DNA of 64,000 bases from Streptomonospora nanhaiensis. GTDB lineage: Bacteria > Actinomycetota > Actinomycetes > Streptosporangiales > Streptosporangiaceae. The DNA is taken from NCBI RefSeq assembly GCF_026642255.1, contig NZ_CP113264.1, forward strand, positions 5,642,001 to 5,706,000, in the 5' to 3' direction. The notes below the pieces were generated by a model that saw only the letters and a program-made list of their open reading frames with translations, did no database searches and was not told where the DNA came from. Made by a program: the position numbers and the translations under genes. The stretch's first letter is position 1. Each line of letters begins with the position of its first letter. Positions 9,381 to 16,408 of the stretch are shown here, in pieces.

Positions 9381-9538
9381 GCTGCCGCACCCCCGGGCAC
9401 CGGGGCGCGCGCCGGACGATCGCCGTCACCGTCTACCTGGTCACCGGGGTACTGACGGCGGCAGCGGTCACCGCCGCCGTCTGGTTCGGCGTCGCCGCCG
9501 TCCAGTTCGTGTGGGAGCACGCCCTCGCCCGGATGTGA
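9377..9538 (+). CDS. Small single-span membrane protein, last gene of the GTPase operon (53 aa)
   Basis: An ATGA overlap with the preceding GTPase gene and the matching orientation support a real, translationally coupled gene despite its length. After a basic N-terminus (MSCRTPGHRGARR) a single hydrophobic segment spans about residues 15-44, rich in Ala, Val and Thr, followed by a short tail. The positive-inside rule puts the N-terminus in the cytoplasm. No family is recognised. It could stabilise the membrane GTPase above it, serve as its membrane partner, or be a very small effector that acts on the membrane; the sequence does not decide between these. Confidence 0.65.
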   Translation: MSCRTPGHRGARRTIAVTVYLVTGVLTAAAVTAAVWFGVAAVQFVWEHALARM

Positions 9539-9555
9539 CGGCGCCCCGTCGTGCC

Positions 9556-9604
9556 GGGGGCCGGGTGGCGGCCTCCCGGTCCGCCGGGGGGCCGGGTGGC
9601 GGCC
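9556..9604. repeat. 18-bp direct repeat with 31-bp period
   Basis: The 18-mer beginning GGGGGCCGGGTGG occurs at 9556-9573 and again at 9587-9604 between the GTPase operon and the YciI gene. It can also fold into G+C-rich hairpins with its surroundings and may contribute to termination after the operon. No T-run is present. Confidence 0.5.
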
Positions 9605-9695
9605 GGAACCCGGTCGGCGCCCCGGGGACCGCCTGTGGCACAGTGGCGGCGGAAGCGGTGCCCACCGCCTGACCACGCCTTACGGGAGGAAACCG

Positions 9696-9992
9696 ATGGC
9701 CGTCTTCGCCGTCACCTACGCCTACGCCGACGGGAGCGCCGCCGCACGCGACGAGCACCGCCCGGCCCACCGGGAGTACCTGGGCGGGCTCTCCGAGCGG
9801 GGCGTCAACCTGTGCTCGGGCCCGTTCGGCCCCGAGGAGGCCCCCGGCGCACTGCTGCTGTTCCGGGCCGGCTCCCGCGAGGAGGCGGTGGCCCACACCG
9901 AGAAGGACCCCTTCCGGATCCAGGGCCTGGTGGCGGAGGTCTCCGCCCAGGAGTGGGTCCCGGTGCTGGGGCCGCTCGCCGAGCACTTCTGA
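9696..9992 (+). CDS. YciI-family protein
   Basis: A 98-residue alpha/beta protein of the length typical for YCII-related domains. It shows the family's R-x-x-H pattern (ARDEHRPAHREYLGGLSERG), a central SGPFGPEEAPGALLLFRAGS strand-turn-strand and the late AHTEKDPF segment, where the conserved Asp of the family lies. The ATG at 9696 follows GGAGG at good distance. YciI proteins form ferredoxin-like dimers with a His/Asp site. Some act in chlorinated or hydroxylated aromatic metabolism, but most have no assigned reaction. It faces the VOC gene tail to tail across a G+C-rich hairpin and stands alone, so no pathway can be suggested from context. Confidence 0.85.
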   Translation: MAVFAVTYAYADGSAAARDEHRPAHREYLGGLSERGVNLCSGPFGPEEAPGALLLFRAGSREEAVAHTEKDPFRIQGLVAEVSAQEWVPVLGPLAEHF

Positions 9993-10005
9993 TCCGGCGC
10001 CCGGT

Positions 10006-10072
10006 GCGCACGCCGCGGGACAGGTCGCCCCGGCCGGTCCCGCGGCGCTCCCCCGGCCGGTCCCGCGTGCGC
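10006..10072. terminator. Bidirectional terminator-like hairpins with a 17-bp repeat
   Basis: Between the convergent YciI and VOC genes, CGCCGCGGGAC (10011-10021) pairs perfectly with 10037-10047. The 17-mer beginning CCCCGGCCGGTCC is present twice (about 10028-10044 and 10051-10067), allowing alternative stems. No U-tract is visible, as is common in high-G+C actinobacteria. Confidence 0.55.
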
Positions 10073-10494
10073 TACTCCGGCGCGAAGCCGTTGTCCCTCA
10101 TCCACCGCGGGTCGGGGGCGACCAGCTGGAGGATCTCCACGAAGAGCCCCTCGGGGCCGGCGACCTGGAAGCGGCGCTGCCCCCAGGGCTCGCTGACCAG
10201 GGGCAGGACGATCTCCAGGCCGGCCTCCCTCAGCCGCTTCTCCTCCGCGTCCGCGTCCTGCACCAGGAAGGCGACGAGTGTCCCCGCCACCGTCCTGCCG
10301 AGCATCCCCTCGGCGAGGGACGCGTGGTCGCGCCGGACGAAGTCCAGCGACAGGTTCTTGTGCTGGGCGTGCTGGGTGTTGACGTACCAGCCGATGTCGG
10401 CGCCGATCTCGAAGCCGATGTGCTCGGCGAACCACTCGGCGCTCGCGCGCGGGTCGTCGCAGAGCACCGCCATGCCGATGAGGTCGATATTCAC
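10072..10494 (-). CDS. VOC-superfamily (glyoxalase/bleomycin-resistance-like) protein
   Basis: A 140-residue protein with the paired beta-alpha-beta-beta-beta layout of vicinal oxygen chelate enzymes: a first half from IDLIGMAVLCDDPRASAEWF to about residue 60 and a second half with FLVQDADAEEKRLREAG and the late strand GPEGLFVEILQ, whose Glu is the usual metal ligand position. The start is the GTG at 10494, which has GGGGAG in front. The family holds dioxygenases, lyases, and drug-binding resistance proteins, and the substrate cannot be read from sequence. It is transcribed divergently from a TetR regulator across a 99-base gap with two operator-like repeats, suggesting that the regulator controls it in response to a small molecule. 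Confidence 0.85.
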   Translation of the reverse strand: MNIDLIGMAVLCDDPRASAEWFAEHIGFEIGADIGWYVNTQHAQHKNLSLDFVRRDHASLAEGMLGRTVAGTLVAFLVQDADAEEKRLREAGLEIVLPLVSEPWGQRRFQVAGPEGLFVEILQLVAPDPRWMRDNGFAPE

Positions 10495-10516
10495 GGTGTT
10501 CTCCCCTGAGTCGTTC

Positions 10517-10552
10517 TTGACCACTTCACCTAAAGTACTACACTTAAAGTGG
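10517..10552 (+). promoter_or_regulatory. Promoter and paired operator between VOC and TetR genes
   Basis: On the plus strand TTGACC (10517-10522) and TACACT (10539-10544), 16 bases apart, form a credible promoter for the TetR gene. Overlapping it are two related 11-mers: CACCTAAAGTA (10527-10537) and the perfect odd palindrome CACTTAAAGTG (10541-10551), 14 bases apart. A site over the -10 box suits autorepression and control of the divergent VOC gene. Confidence 0.65.
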
Positions 10553-10593
10553 TTGCAGCAAGCAGCCCTTCCCGACGACTGGAGACCGAGACC

Positions 10594-11178
10594 ATGCGGC
10601 AGAACCCCGAACGCAGGCGCGCCCTCCTGGACGCGGCCATCGACGTCCTGGCCGAGGAGGGGGCGCGGGGGCTCACCTTCCGGGCGGTGGACGCACGCGC
10701 GGAGGTGCCGAAGGGCACCGCGTCGAACTACTTCGCCAACCGCGCCGAGCTCCTGCTCCAGGCGGGCGCGCACGTCCATGTGCGCCTGACCCCCACCGAC
10801 GAGTTCATGGACCGGTTCAAGAACGCCCTGCCGTCCCGGGAGCAGACCCGGCTGGGCATGCAGGACCTGCTGCGGCGCATCGAGCACAACCGCAACGGCT
10901 ACCTGGCGCTGCTGGAGCTCCGACTGGAGGCCAACCGCCACCCGGGCATCCGCGAGGAGCTGACCCGCACCATCAAGGAGACGCTGGAGGAGAACGTGCG
11001 CACCCACCTGGAGGGCGGCTTCCCCGGCGACCGGACCACCGTGGTGACGCTCTACCTGGCGATGACGGGTCTGTTCATCGAGCACCTGACCCTGCCCGCG
11101 GTACTCGCCGACGACGCCGCCGGCCCCCTGGTGGACCGCATGGTGGACCTGATCGTCCCCGGCCCCGACCAGGCATAG
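10594..11178 (+). CDS. TetR/AcrR-family transcriptional regulator
   Basis: A 194-residue repressor-type protein. The N-terminal helix-turn-helix domain (about residues 5-50) has the TetR signature ALLDAAIDVLAEEGARGLTF, and VPKGTASNYFANRAELL forms the recognition helix. The rest is an all-helical ligand-binding and dimerisation domain. The ATG at 10594 with GGAG upstream is chosen over the in-frame GTG at 10549, which would lie inside the operator and at the predicted transcription start. It is divergent from the VOC gene, so the pair probably forms a small-molecule-responsive switch. The inducer is unknown. Confidence 0.9.
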   Translation: MRQNPERRRALLDAAIDVLAEEGARGLTFRAVDARAEVPKGTASNYFANRAELLLQAGAHVHVRLTPTDEFMDRFKNALPSREQTRLGMQDLLRRIEHNRNGYLALLELRLEANRHPGIREELTRTIKETLEENVRTHLEGGFPGDRTTVVTLYLAMTGLFIEHLTLPAVLADDAAGPLVDRMVDLIVPGPDQA

Positions 11179-11553
11179 CCCGCCCCCTCTGCGCCCGCCC
11201 CGGGAGGCTCCCCGTCCGGAACGCCGGCGACGGCGCCCTGCCGCCGGGAAGCGGAGGGCCCCGGCGCGGGCCGGCACTCCGCGTTCACCGGCGTGGCCCC
11301 GGACGCCGCACGCCCGGTGCCACTGCCGGACGCGTGCCCGCCCGCCGGGGAGGAGGCAGGCGCGCCCCCAGGGTCCGAGCCCTTCGCCGGCCCCGACGCC
11401 CCGCCCCCGAGAAGGACCCCGGACGCCGCCCGCGCCCGCGACGGCCGGTCGGCACGCGCCAGGGAGAGTCCGCGACGTCCGTTCCGTCCCGGAAAACCCC
11501 TGTCCGGGGGCGGCTCCGGCGTGCAAGACTCCAGACTCTCGCGAGGAGGCCCT
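11179..11553. other. Intergenic region without a recognisable gene
   Basis: A G+C-rich spacer between the TetR gene and a small hypothetical gene. Open frames run through it but show no family similarity. I see no clear promoter. The only definite element is the GAGGAGG ribosome binding site just before the GTG at 11554. Confidence 0.5.
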
Positions 11554-12015
11554 GTGCACACACACCACTTCGGCATCGTCACCGGCGACGGCCGCACCCG
11601 GCGCGCCGTCGTCGAACTGCCGGGACGGCCCGACGCGGTCGTGACCGGCGACGACGAGGCCGGGCTGGCGGACGAGATGTCCGAGGTCGTCGCCGGGCGC
11701 CTGGGCGTCTCCCCCGACGAGGTCGACGTGACCCTCTTCGGGCACGACGGCGACGACCCCTGCTACGCGGCGGCCGTCCTGTGCGACGGCGCCGGGTGGC
11801 ACACGCGGTTCCCGGCCCAGGAGGACCTTCCCGCGGCCCTGGACCTGCCGGTGGCGCTGAGCCGGGAGGCGGCCGAGGGCCAGGCCCTGCGCGCGCTCGC
11901 CTCCGCGCTGGGCCGCCCGGCCGCGGGCCTGGACCTGGAGGTCGTCCGCATCGGGCCCGGCAGCGAGGACGCCGACGCGGACGAGGGGTGGGACGAGGAC
12001 CGGGACGGTCCCTGA
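11554..12015 (+). CDS. Hypothetical acidic protein (153 aa)
   Basis: The GTG at 11554 has a strong GAGGAGG five bases upstream, and the frame keeps high G+C in third positions to its end. The protein begins MHTHHFGIVTGDGRTRRAVVEL, has a repeated G-D-D/D-E-A pattern and ends in a very acidic tail. There is no signal peptide, membrane span or catalytic motif that I recognise. A beta-strand-rich first half and a helical second half are likely. It is monocistronic and faces the LacI gene across a hairpin. Function unknown. Confidence 0.7.
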   Translation: MHTHHFGIVTGDGRTRRAVVELPGRPDAVVTGDDEAGLADEMSEVVAGRLGVSPDEVDVTLFGHDGDDPCYAAAVLCDGAGWHTRFPAQEDLPAALDLPVALSREAAEGQALRALASALGRPAAGLDLEVVRIGPGSEDADADEGWDEDRDGP

Positions 12016-12061
12016 CCGCTCCCCGCAACCGCGCCCGCGGGCGTCGGCCCGCACCGCACGT

Positions 12062-12083
12062 GAGCGCCCGCCACCGGGCGCTC
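12062..12083. terminator. Hairpin terminator between convergent genes
   Basis: GAGCGCCCG (12062-12070) and its exact complement (12075-12083) enclose a 4-base loop in the gap between the hypothetical gene and the LacI gene, which converge here. No U-run follows. Confidence 0.65.
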
Positions 12084-12123
12084 CCCTCCGTGCGCCCCCG
12101 CCGGGCGCGGCCCCCCGGGCCGG

Positions 12124-13140
12124 TCAGCCCTTGGGCGGGGCCGTGCTGCTGCGCTCCACCAGCCGTGTGGCCATCTCCACGCGGGTGGTCTCGGGCCGGT
12201 CTCCGCCGACCAGGTCGAGCAGCATGCGCGCGGCCATCTGCGCCATGTCGCGCAGGGGCTGGCGGACGGTGGTCAGCGGCGGAGTCGCCCACAGCGCCTC
12301 GGGCAGGTCGTCGAAGCCGATCACGCTGACGTCGTCCGGGACCCGCAGCCCGCGGTCGAACAGGGCCCCGTAGGCCCCCCGGGCCATCTGGTCCGACCCC
12401 GCGAAGATCGCGGTGGGGGGCTCGGGCAGCTCCAGGAGGGCGGCCGTCTCGGTCCGGCCCGTGTCCAGCAGGAAGTCGCCGTAGCGGACGTAGTCGTCGG
12501 GGACGGCGAGGCCCGCGCCGCGCATCGCGCTCCGGTAGCCGTCCACCCGCGCCCGGCTGCACATCACGTCCGGCGGGCCGCTCAGCGTGGCGATGCGCCG
12601 GTGGCCGAGGCCGATGAGGTGCTCGGTCGCGGCGACGCCCCCGGCCCAGTTGGTGGCGCCGACCGCCGGGACGTCCTTGGCGAGGTCTCCGACGGGGTCG
12701 ACCACCACCACGGGTATGCCCAGCGCGTCCAGCTGGGCGTGCTGCGCGGCGGACAGTTCGGACAGCACCAGGACCACGCCGTCGGAGTTGCGCGCCTGGA
12801 GGTTGTCCAGCCATTTGCGCCCCGGCCGGGTGCGGCTGCGGTCGTGCACGGCGGAGACCACGATGCCGAACCCCGCCTCGTGGGTGACCTCCTCGACCCC
12901 GTCCAGGATCGCCATCGACCAGGGGCTGCCCAGGTCGAGGAAGACCAGGTCGATGAGGCCCACCGTCCGGTCGTCGCGGTGCCTGCGCGGCTGGTAGCGG
13001 TGCTGTTCCAGGAGCCGTTCCACCTGGCGGCGGGTCTCCGCGGCGACGTCGAGGCGACCGTTGAGCACCTTGGACACGGTCGGGACGGAGACCCCCGCCT
13101 CCTGGGCGATCTCCGCCAGGGTGGGTCGTCGCTGTGGCAT
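12124..13140 (-). CDS. LacI-family transcriptional repressor of the oligosaccharide operon
   Basis: A 338-residue LacI/GalR protein. The N-terminal helix-turn-helix with hinge (residues about 5-55) reads PTLAEIAQEAGVSVPTVSKV, then L-N-G-R and further R-R-Q-V. The periplasmic-binding-protein-like effector domain follows with typical VGLIDLVFLD and late DDVSVIGFDDLPEALWATPP. It is divergent from an ABC importer/GH43 operon, and two CGAAA-type palindromes lie between them, as in CebR/MalR-type control of actinobacterial glycan uptake. It presumably represses the operon and its own gene and is released by an oligosaccharide. The sugar is not known; GH43 downstream suggests xylo- or arabino-oligosaccharides. 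Confidence 0.9.
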   Translation of the reverse strand: MPQRRPTLAEIAQEAGVSVPTVSKVLNGRLDVAAETRRQVERLLEQHRYQPRRHRDDRTVGLIDLVFLDLGSPWSMAILDGVEEVTHEAGFGIVVSAVHDRSRTRPGRKWLDNLQARNSDGVVLVLSELSAAQHAQLDALGIPVVVVDPVGDLAKDVPAVGATNWAGGVAATEHLIGLGHRRIATLSGPPDVMCSRARVDGYRSAMRGAGLAVPDDYVRYGDFLLDTGRTETAALLELPEPPTAIFAGSDQMARGAYGALFDRGLRVPDDVSVIGFDDLPEALWATPPLTTVRQPLRDMAQMAARMLLDLVGGDRPETTRVEMATRLVERSSTAPPKG

Positions 13141-13195
13141 GCGCCTCCTCGTCGGATCCGGGCCGGGAGCGGTTCGCGGCCCTTCAGGATTCTAT

Positions 13196-13211
13196 CTCGA
13201 AAGTTTTCGAG
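13196..13211. promoter_or_regulatory. LacI-type operator 1
   Basis: CTCGAAAGTTTTCGAG is an inverted repeat of CTCGAAA and TTTCGAG around two central bases, about 56 bases upstream of the LacI start. Its core matches the second palindrome at 13296-13309, which makes both sites credible repressor targets. Confidence 0.7.
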
Positions 13212-13248
13212 GGCATTCGCCGTAACCTACCCGAAATCAGAGGGGGCC

Positions 13249-13277
13249 TTGACGCACCCCCTCGGACAACTTAGCGT
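13249..13277 (+). promoter_or_regulatory. Probable promoter of the ABC/GH43 operon
   Basis: TTGACG (13249-13254) and TTAGCG/TAGCGT (13271-13277) are spaced 16-17 bases and lie directly upstream of operator 2, so bound repressor would block the start of transcription. Confidence 0.6.
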
Positions 13278-13295
13278 CATGCCAACCGAAACATA

Positions 13296-13309
13296 TCGAA
13301 ATATTTCGA
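13296..13309. promoter_or_regulatory. LacI-type operator 2
   Basis: TCGAAATATTTCGA is a perfect 14-base palindrome just downstream of the predicted -10 box and 45 bases before the binding-protein start codon. It shares the CGAAA/TTTCG half-sites with operator 1, about 100 bases away, so DNA looping by a LacI tetramer or two dimers is possible. Confidence 0.75.
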
Positions 13310-13353
13310 GAATTTCGACCCACGTCTCCCCCCGACGGAAGAGCGGTGTCCCC

Positions 13354-14649
13354 ATGAGAAGCACCTACCGGATACGTGTGATCGGCGGTACCTCCCTGGC
13401 CCTGGCCATGCTCCTGGCCACGGGCTGCGGGACGACCGGGCCCGGCGGCGGCGACGCCTTCCAGGTGTGGGCCCTGGAGGACGCCGCGGTGAACGAGCTG
13501 GTCGAAGCGGGCATCGAGGCCTACAACGCCGACAGCGACGTCCCCGCCGAACTCGTCACCTACGTCAACGACTCCTACAAGCAGCGGCTCCAGGTGGCCC
13601 TCGGCTCGCCCAACGCCCCCGACGTGTTCTTCAACTGGGGCGGCGGCAACCTGGCGCAGTACGTCGACGCCGGCCAGGCCGTCGACCTGACCGGGGCGCT
13701 GGAGGACGCGCCGGAGTTCCGGGACGCCTTCCTCCCCAGCGTGCTCGACGTCGCCCGGATCGACGACGCCTACTACGGCGTCCCCATCCTCGGCGTGCAG
13801 CCCGTCGTGCTGTTCCACAACAGGGCGGTCTTCGAGGAGGCCGGCATCGAGCCCCCCGAGACCTACGACGAACTGCTCGACGCCGTCGACACCTTCCAGG
13901 AGCGGGGCGTCACCCCCGTCACCCTCCCCGGGGCCCAGGGGTGGACCCAGCTGATGTGGTTCTCGTACCTGGTCGAGCGGATCGGCGGCCCCGACAGTTT
14001 CCAGGCCGTCGTCGACGGCGAGGCGGGCGCGTGGAGCGACCCGGCGATCGTCAGGGCCATGGAGATGTGCCAGGAGCTGGTGGACAGGGGCGCGTTCGGC
14101 ACCAACTTCAGCTCCATCGACTACGACAACGGCAGCGCCTCGGCACTGCTCGCCACCGGGGAGTCCGCCATGTTCCTCATGGGGACCTGGGACATCGCCC
14201 GCCAGCAGCAGGACAGCCCCGAGTTCATGGCGAGCGGCGACCTCGGGTACACGGCCTTCCCGACCGTGGAGGGCGGCGAGGGCGAGCCCGGGGCGATCGT
14301 CGGCAACCCCAGCAACTACTTCTCCGTCAACGCCGACAGCGGGCACACGGACGCGGCCGTGGACTTCCTGGTGGAGACCTTCGCCTCCGACGAGTACGTC
14401 GACGGGCTCATCGAGGCGGGCCAGGTGCCCCCCATCGAGGGCGTGGAGGACCGGCTCCAGGAGAGCGAGCACGCCGACTTCGCCGTCTTCACCCACCAGC
14501 TGGTCTCCGAGGCGCCGAGCTTCACCCAGTCGTGGGACCAGGCGCTGTCCCCGTCCGCCTCGCAGGCCCTGCTGACCAACCTCCAGCTGCTCTTCCTCGG
14601 CGACATCACCCCCGAGGAGTTCTCCCAGGACATGGAGCAGCACCTGTGA
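13354..14649 (+). CDS. Sugar ABC transporter substrate-binding lipoprotein (family 1)
   Basis: A 431-residue extracytoplasmic solute-binding protein. The signal peptide ends in the lipobox LLATGC with the lipidated Cys at residue 25. The mature part follows family 1 sugar-binding proteins: SYKQRLQVALGSPNAPDVFF, a central YGVPILGVQPVVLFHNRAVF, then EEAGIEPPETYDELL, and the later FLMGTWDI. It captures oligosaccharides at the outer face of the membrane and hands them to the two permeases encoded next. Its stop overlaps the permease start by four bases (14646-14649). No ATPase gene is present in the operon, so a shared MsiK-like ATPase encoded elsewhere is expected, as is usual for actinobacterial sugar importers. 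Confidence 0.93.
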   Translation: MRSTYRIRVIGGTSLALAMLLATGCGTTGPGGGDAFQVWALEDAAVNELVEAGIEAYNADSDVPAELVTYVNDSYKQRLQVALGSPNAPDVFFNWGGGNLAQYVDAGQAVDLTGALEDAPEFRDAFLPSVLDVARIDDAYYGVPILGVQPVVLFHNRAVFEEAGIEPPETYDELLDAVDTFQERGVTPVTLPGAQGWTQLMWFSYLVERIGGPDSFQAVVDGEAGAWSDPAIVRAMEMCQELVDRGAFGTNFSSIDYDNGSASALLATGESAMFLMGTWDIARQQQDSPEFMASGDLGYTAFPTVEGGEGEPGAIVGNPSNYFSVNADSGHTDAAVDFLVETFASDEYVDGLIEAGQVPPIEGVEDRLQESEHADFAVFTHQLVSEAPSFTQSWDQALSPSASQALLTNLQLLFLGDITPEEFSQDMEQHL

Positions 14650-15536
14650 GGACCGCGACCCCCGCGGAGCGGCCCGGGTTCGCCTGGGCCGCTCCGGCCC
14701 TGCTGTTCTTCGGCCTGTTCGGCCTGGCTCCCGTCGCGGTGGTCGTCTACCTCAGCCTCACCGCGTGGAACGGGCTCGGCTCCCCGCAGTGGGTGGGCCT
14801 GGACAACTGGCGGGCGCTCCCGGGCGACGACGACGTCACCCGCGGACTGGGCGTCACCCTGGCCCTGACCGCGCTGTGCTGGGCGACGCAGACCCCCCTG
14901 GCCCTGGCGTTCGGCACATGGGCGGCGGGACACCAGCGCGCACGGGCCGTGGCGAGCGCCGTGTTCTTCCTCCCGCTCCTGCTGTCCACCGCCGCCATCG
15001 CCCTGATCTGGAAGGCGCTGCTCGACCCGAACTTCGGCCTGCCCTCCCAGATCGGCCCCTGGATCGGGCTGCCCGACGGCAACGTGCTCGGCAACCGCTC
15101 GCTGGCCCTGTACGCGATCGTCCTCATCCTGCTGTGGCAGTTCCTGCCGTTCCACATGCTGCTCTACCAGGCGGCGGCACGGCAGATCCCGAGCTCCCTC
15201 TACGAGGCCGCGGAACTCGACGGGGCCTCCCCCCTCCGGAGGTTCTGGCACATCACCGTCCCCCAGCTGCGGCACACGATCATCGCCTCGTCCGTGCTGA
15301 TCCTGGTCGGGTCGATGACCTACTTCGAGACCGTCCTGCTGCTCACCGACGGCGGTCCGGGCAACGCGACCCGCATCCTGCCGCTGCACATGTACAACCA
15401 GGGCTTCATCGCCTTCGAGATGGGCTACGCGAGCGCCGTCGCGGTGCTGCTGGTCGTCATCGGCACCGGGCTGTCGCTGCTGGTGGTGCGCGTGACCGGC
15501 TACGCCCGTATGACCAGCCAGAGAGAGGGAATGTGA
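14646..15536 (+). CDS. Carbohydrate ABC transporter permease, MalF-like
   Basis: A 296-residue inner-membrane protein of about six spans; the first is APALLFFGLFGLAPVAVVVY. The permease EAA loop reads YEAAELDGASPLRRFWHITV with P-Q-L following, the ATPase docking site. The late TDGGPGNATRILPLHMYNQ is typical of the MalF/CUT1 permeases. GTG start overlapping the binding-protein stop. It forms the import channel together with the next gene's product. Confidence 0.92.
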   Translation: MRTATPAERPGFAWAAPALLFFGLFGLAPVAVVVYLSLTAWNGLGSPQWVGLDNWRALPGDDDVTRGLGVTLALTALCWATQTPLALAFGTWAAGHQRARAVASAVFFLPLLLSTAAIALIWKALLDPNFGLPSQIGPWIGLPDGNVLGNRSLALYAIVLILLWQFLPFHMLLYQAAARQIPSSLYEAAELDGASPLRRFWHITVPQLRHTIIASSVLILVGSMTYFETVLLLTDGGPGNATRILPLHMYNQGFIAFEMGYASAVAVLLVVIGTGLSLLVVRVTGYARMTSQREGM

Positions 15537-15537
15537 C

Positions 15538-16362
15538 ATGGCCACCCGAACCAGGCCCTCGGTCGGCGGCGGGATCGGGGCCGCGCTGTGGCTCGTCGTC
15601 GTCGCGGTGCCGATCTACTACCTGCTCGCCACCAGCCTGCGCGGGCCGGGCGACTACATGGCCGACGGCCCGCTCGCCCTGCCGGACGACCTGACCCTGG
15701 ACAACTACCTCAACGTCCTCGAGGTGGGGTTCCTGCGGTTCCTCGCCAACAGCCTGGTCGTGGCGTGCGGCTCCGTGGCGCTGGTCCTCGCCGTGGCCCT
15801 GCCTGCGGCGTTCGCGATCGTGCGCGGCCGCAGCCGCGCCCTCCGTGTGGCGTTCCTGCTGTTCCTGCTGGGGCTGGCGGTCCCCGCCCAGGCGGTGATC
15901 ATCCCGATCTACCTGATCATCACCCGTCTCAGCCTGTACGACAGCCTCACGGCGATCATCCTGCCCACCGCCGCGTTCACACTGCCGATCTCCATCGTGG
16001 TGCTGACCAGCTCGCTGCGCGACGTGCCCGGCGAGCTCTACGAGGCGATGGCGCTGGACGGCGCCACCAACCTCCAGGCGTTCCTGCGCCTGGTGCTCCC
16101 CCTGGCGCGCCCCGGCGTGGTCACCGTGGCCATCTTCGTGGGGCTCAACGCCTGGAACAACTTCCTCTTCCCGCTGGTGCTCACCCAGAGCGAGGAGAAC
16201 CGCGTCCTCCCGCTGGGCCTGTGGTCCTTCCAGACCCAGTACGGCACCGACGTGCCCGGCCTGATGGCCGCCGTCGTCCTCTCCACCCTGCCGATCTTCG
16301 CCCTCTACCTGTTCGGGCGCAGGCACCTCCTGGGCGGGCTGGCCGCGGGGTTCGGCAAGTAG
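15538..16362 (+). CDS. Carbohydrate ABC transporter permease, MalG-like
   Basis: A 274-residue permease starting one base after the stop of the first permease gene, with a GAGAGGGA ribosome site inside that gene's end. It has about six membrane spans, the MalG-type entry P-I-Y-Y-L-L-A-T-S-L-R, the EAA loop YEAMALDGATNLQAFLRLVL and the conserved AWNNFLFPLVL after it. It forms the CUT1 channel heterodimer with the preceding gene product. Confidence 0.92.
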   Translation: MATRTRPSVGGGIGAALWLVVVAVPIYYLLATSLRGPGDYMADGPLALPDDLTLDNYLNVLEVGFLRFLANSLVVACGSVALVLAVALPAAFAIVRGRSRALRVAFLLFLLGLAVPAQAVIIPIYLIITRLSLYDSLTAIILPTAAFTLPISIVVLTSSLRDVPGELYEAMALDGATNLQAFLRLVLPLARPGVVTVAIFVGLNAWNNFLFPLVLTQSEENRVLPLGLWSFQTQYGTDVPGLMAAVVLSTLPIFALYLFGRRHLLGGLAAGFGK

Positions 16363-16408
16363 GAAACCCCTCCCGACCACACACGAACCGCACTGACGAA
16401 AGGCCACG

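Noticed and set aside
11579-12814. Long minus-strand frame overlapping the acidic hypothetical gene and the LacI gene
   Set aside because: Arg/Pro/Gly-rich; the LacI gene in another frame of the same strand has clear helix-turn-helix and effector domains.
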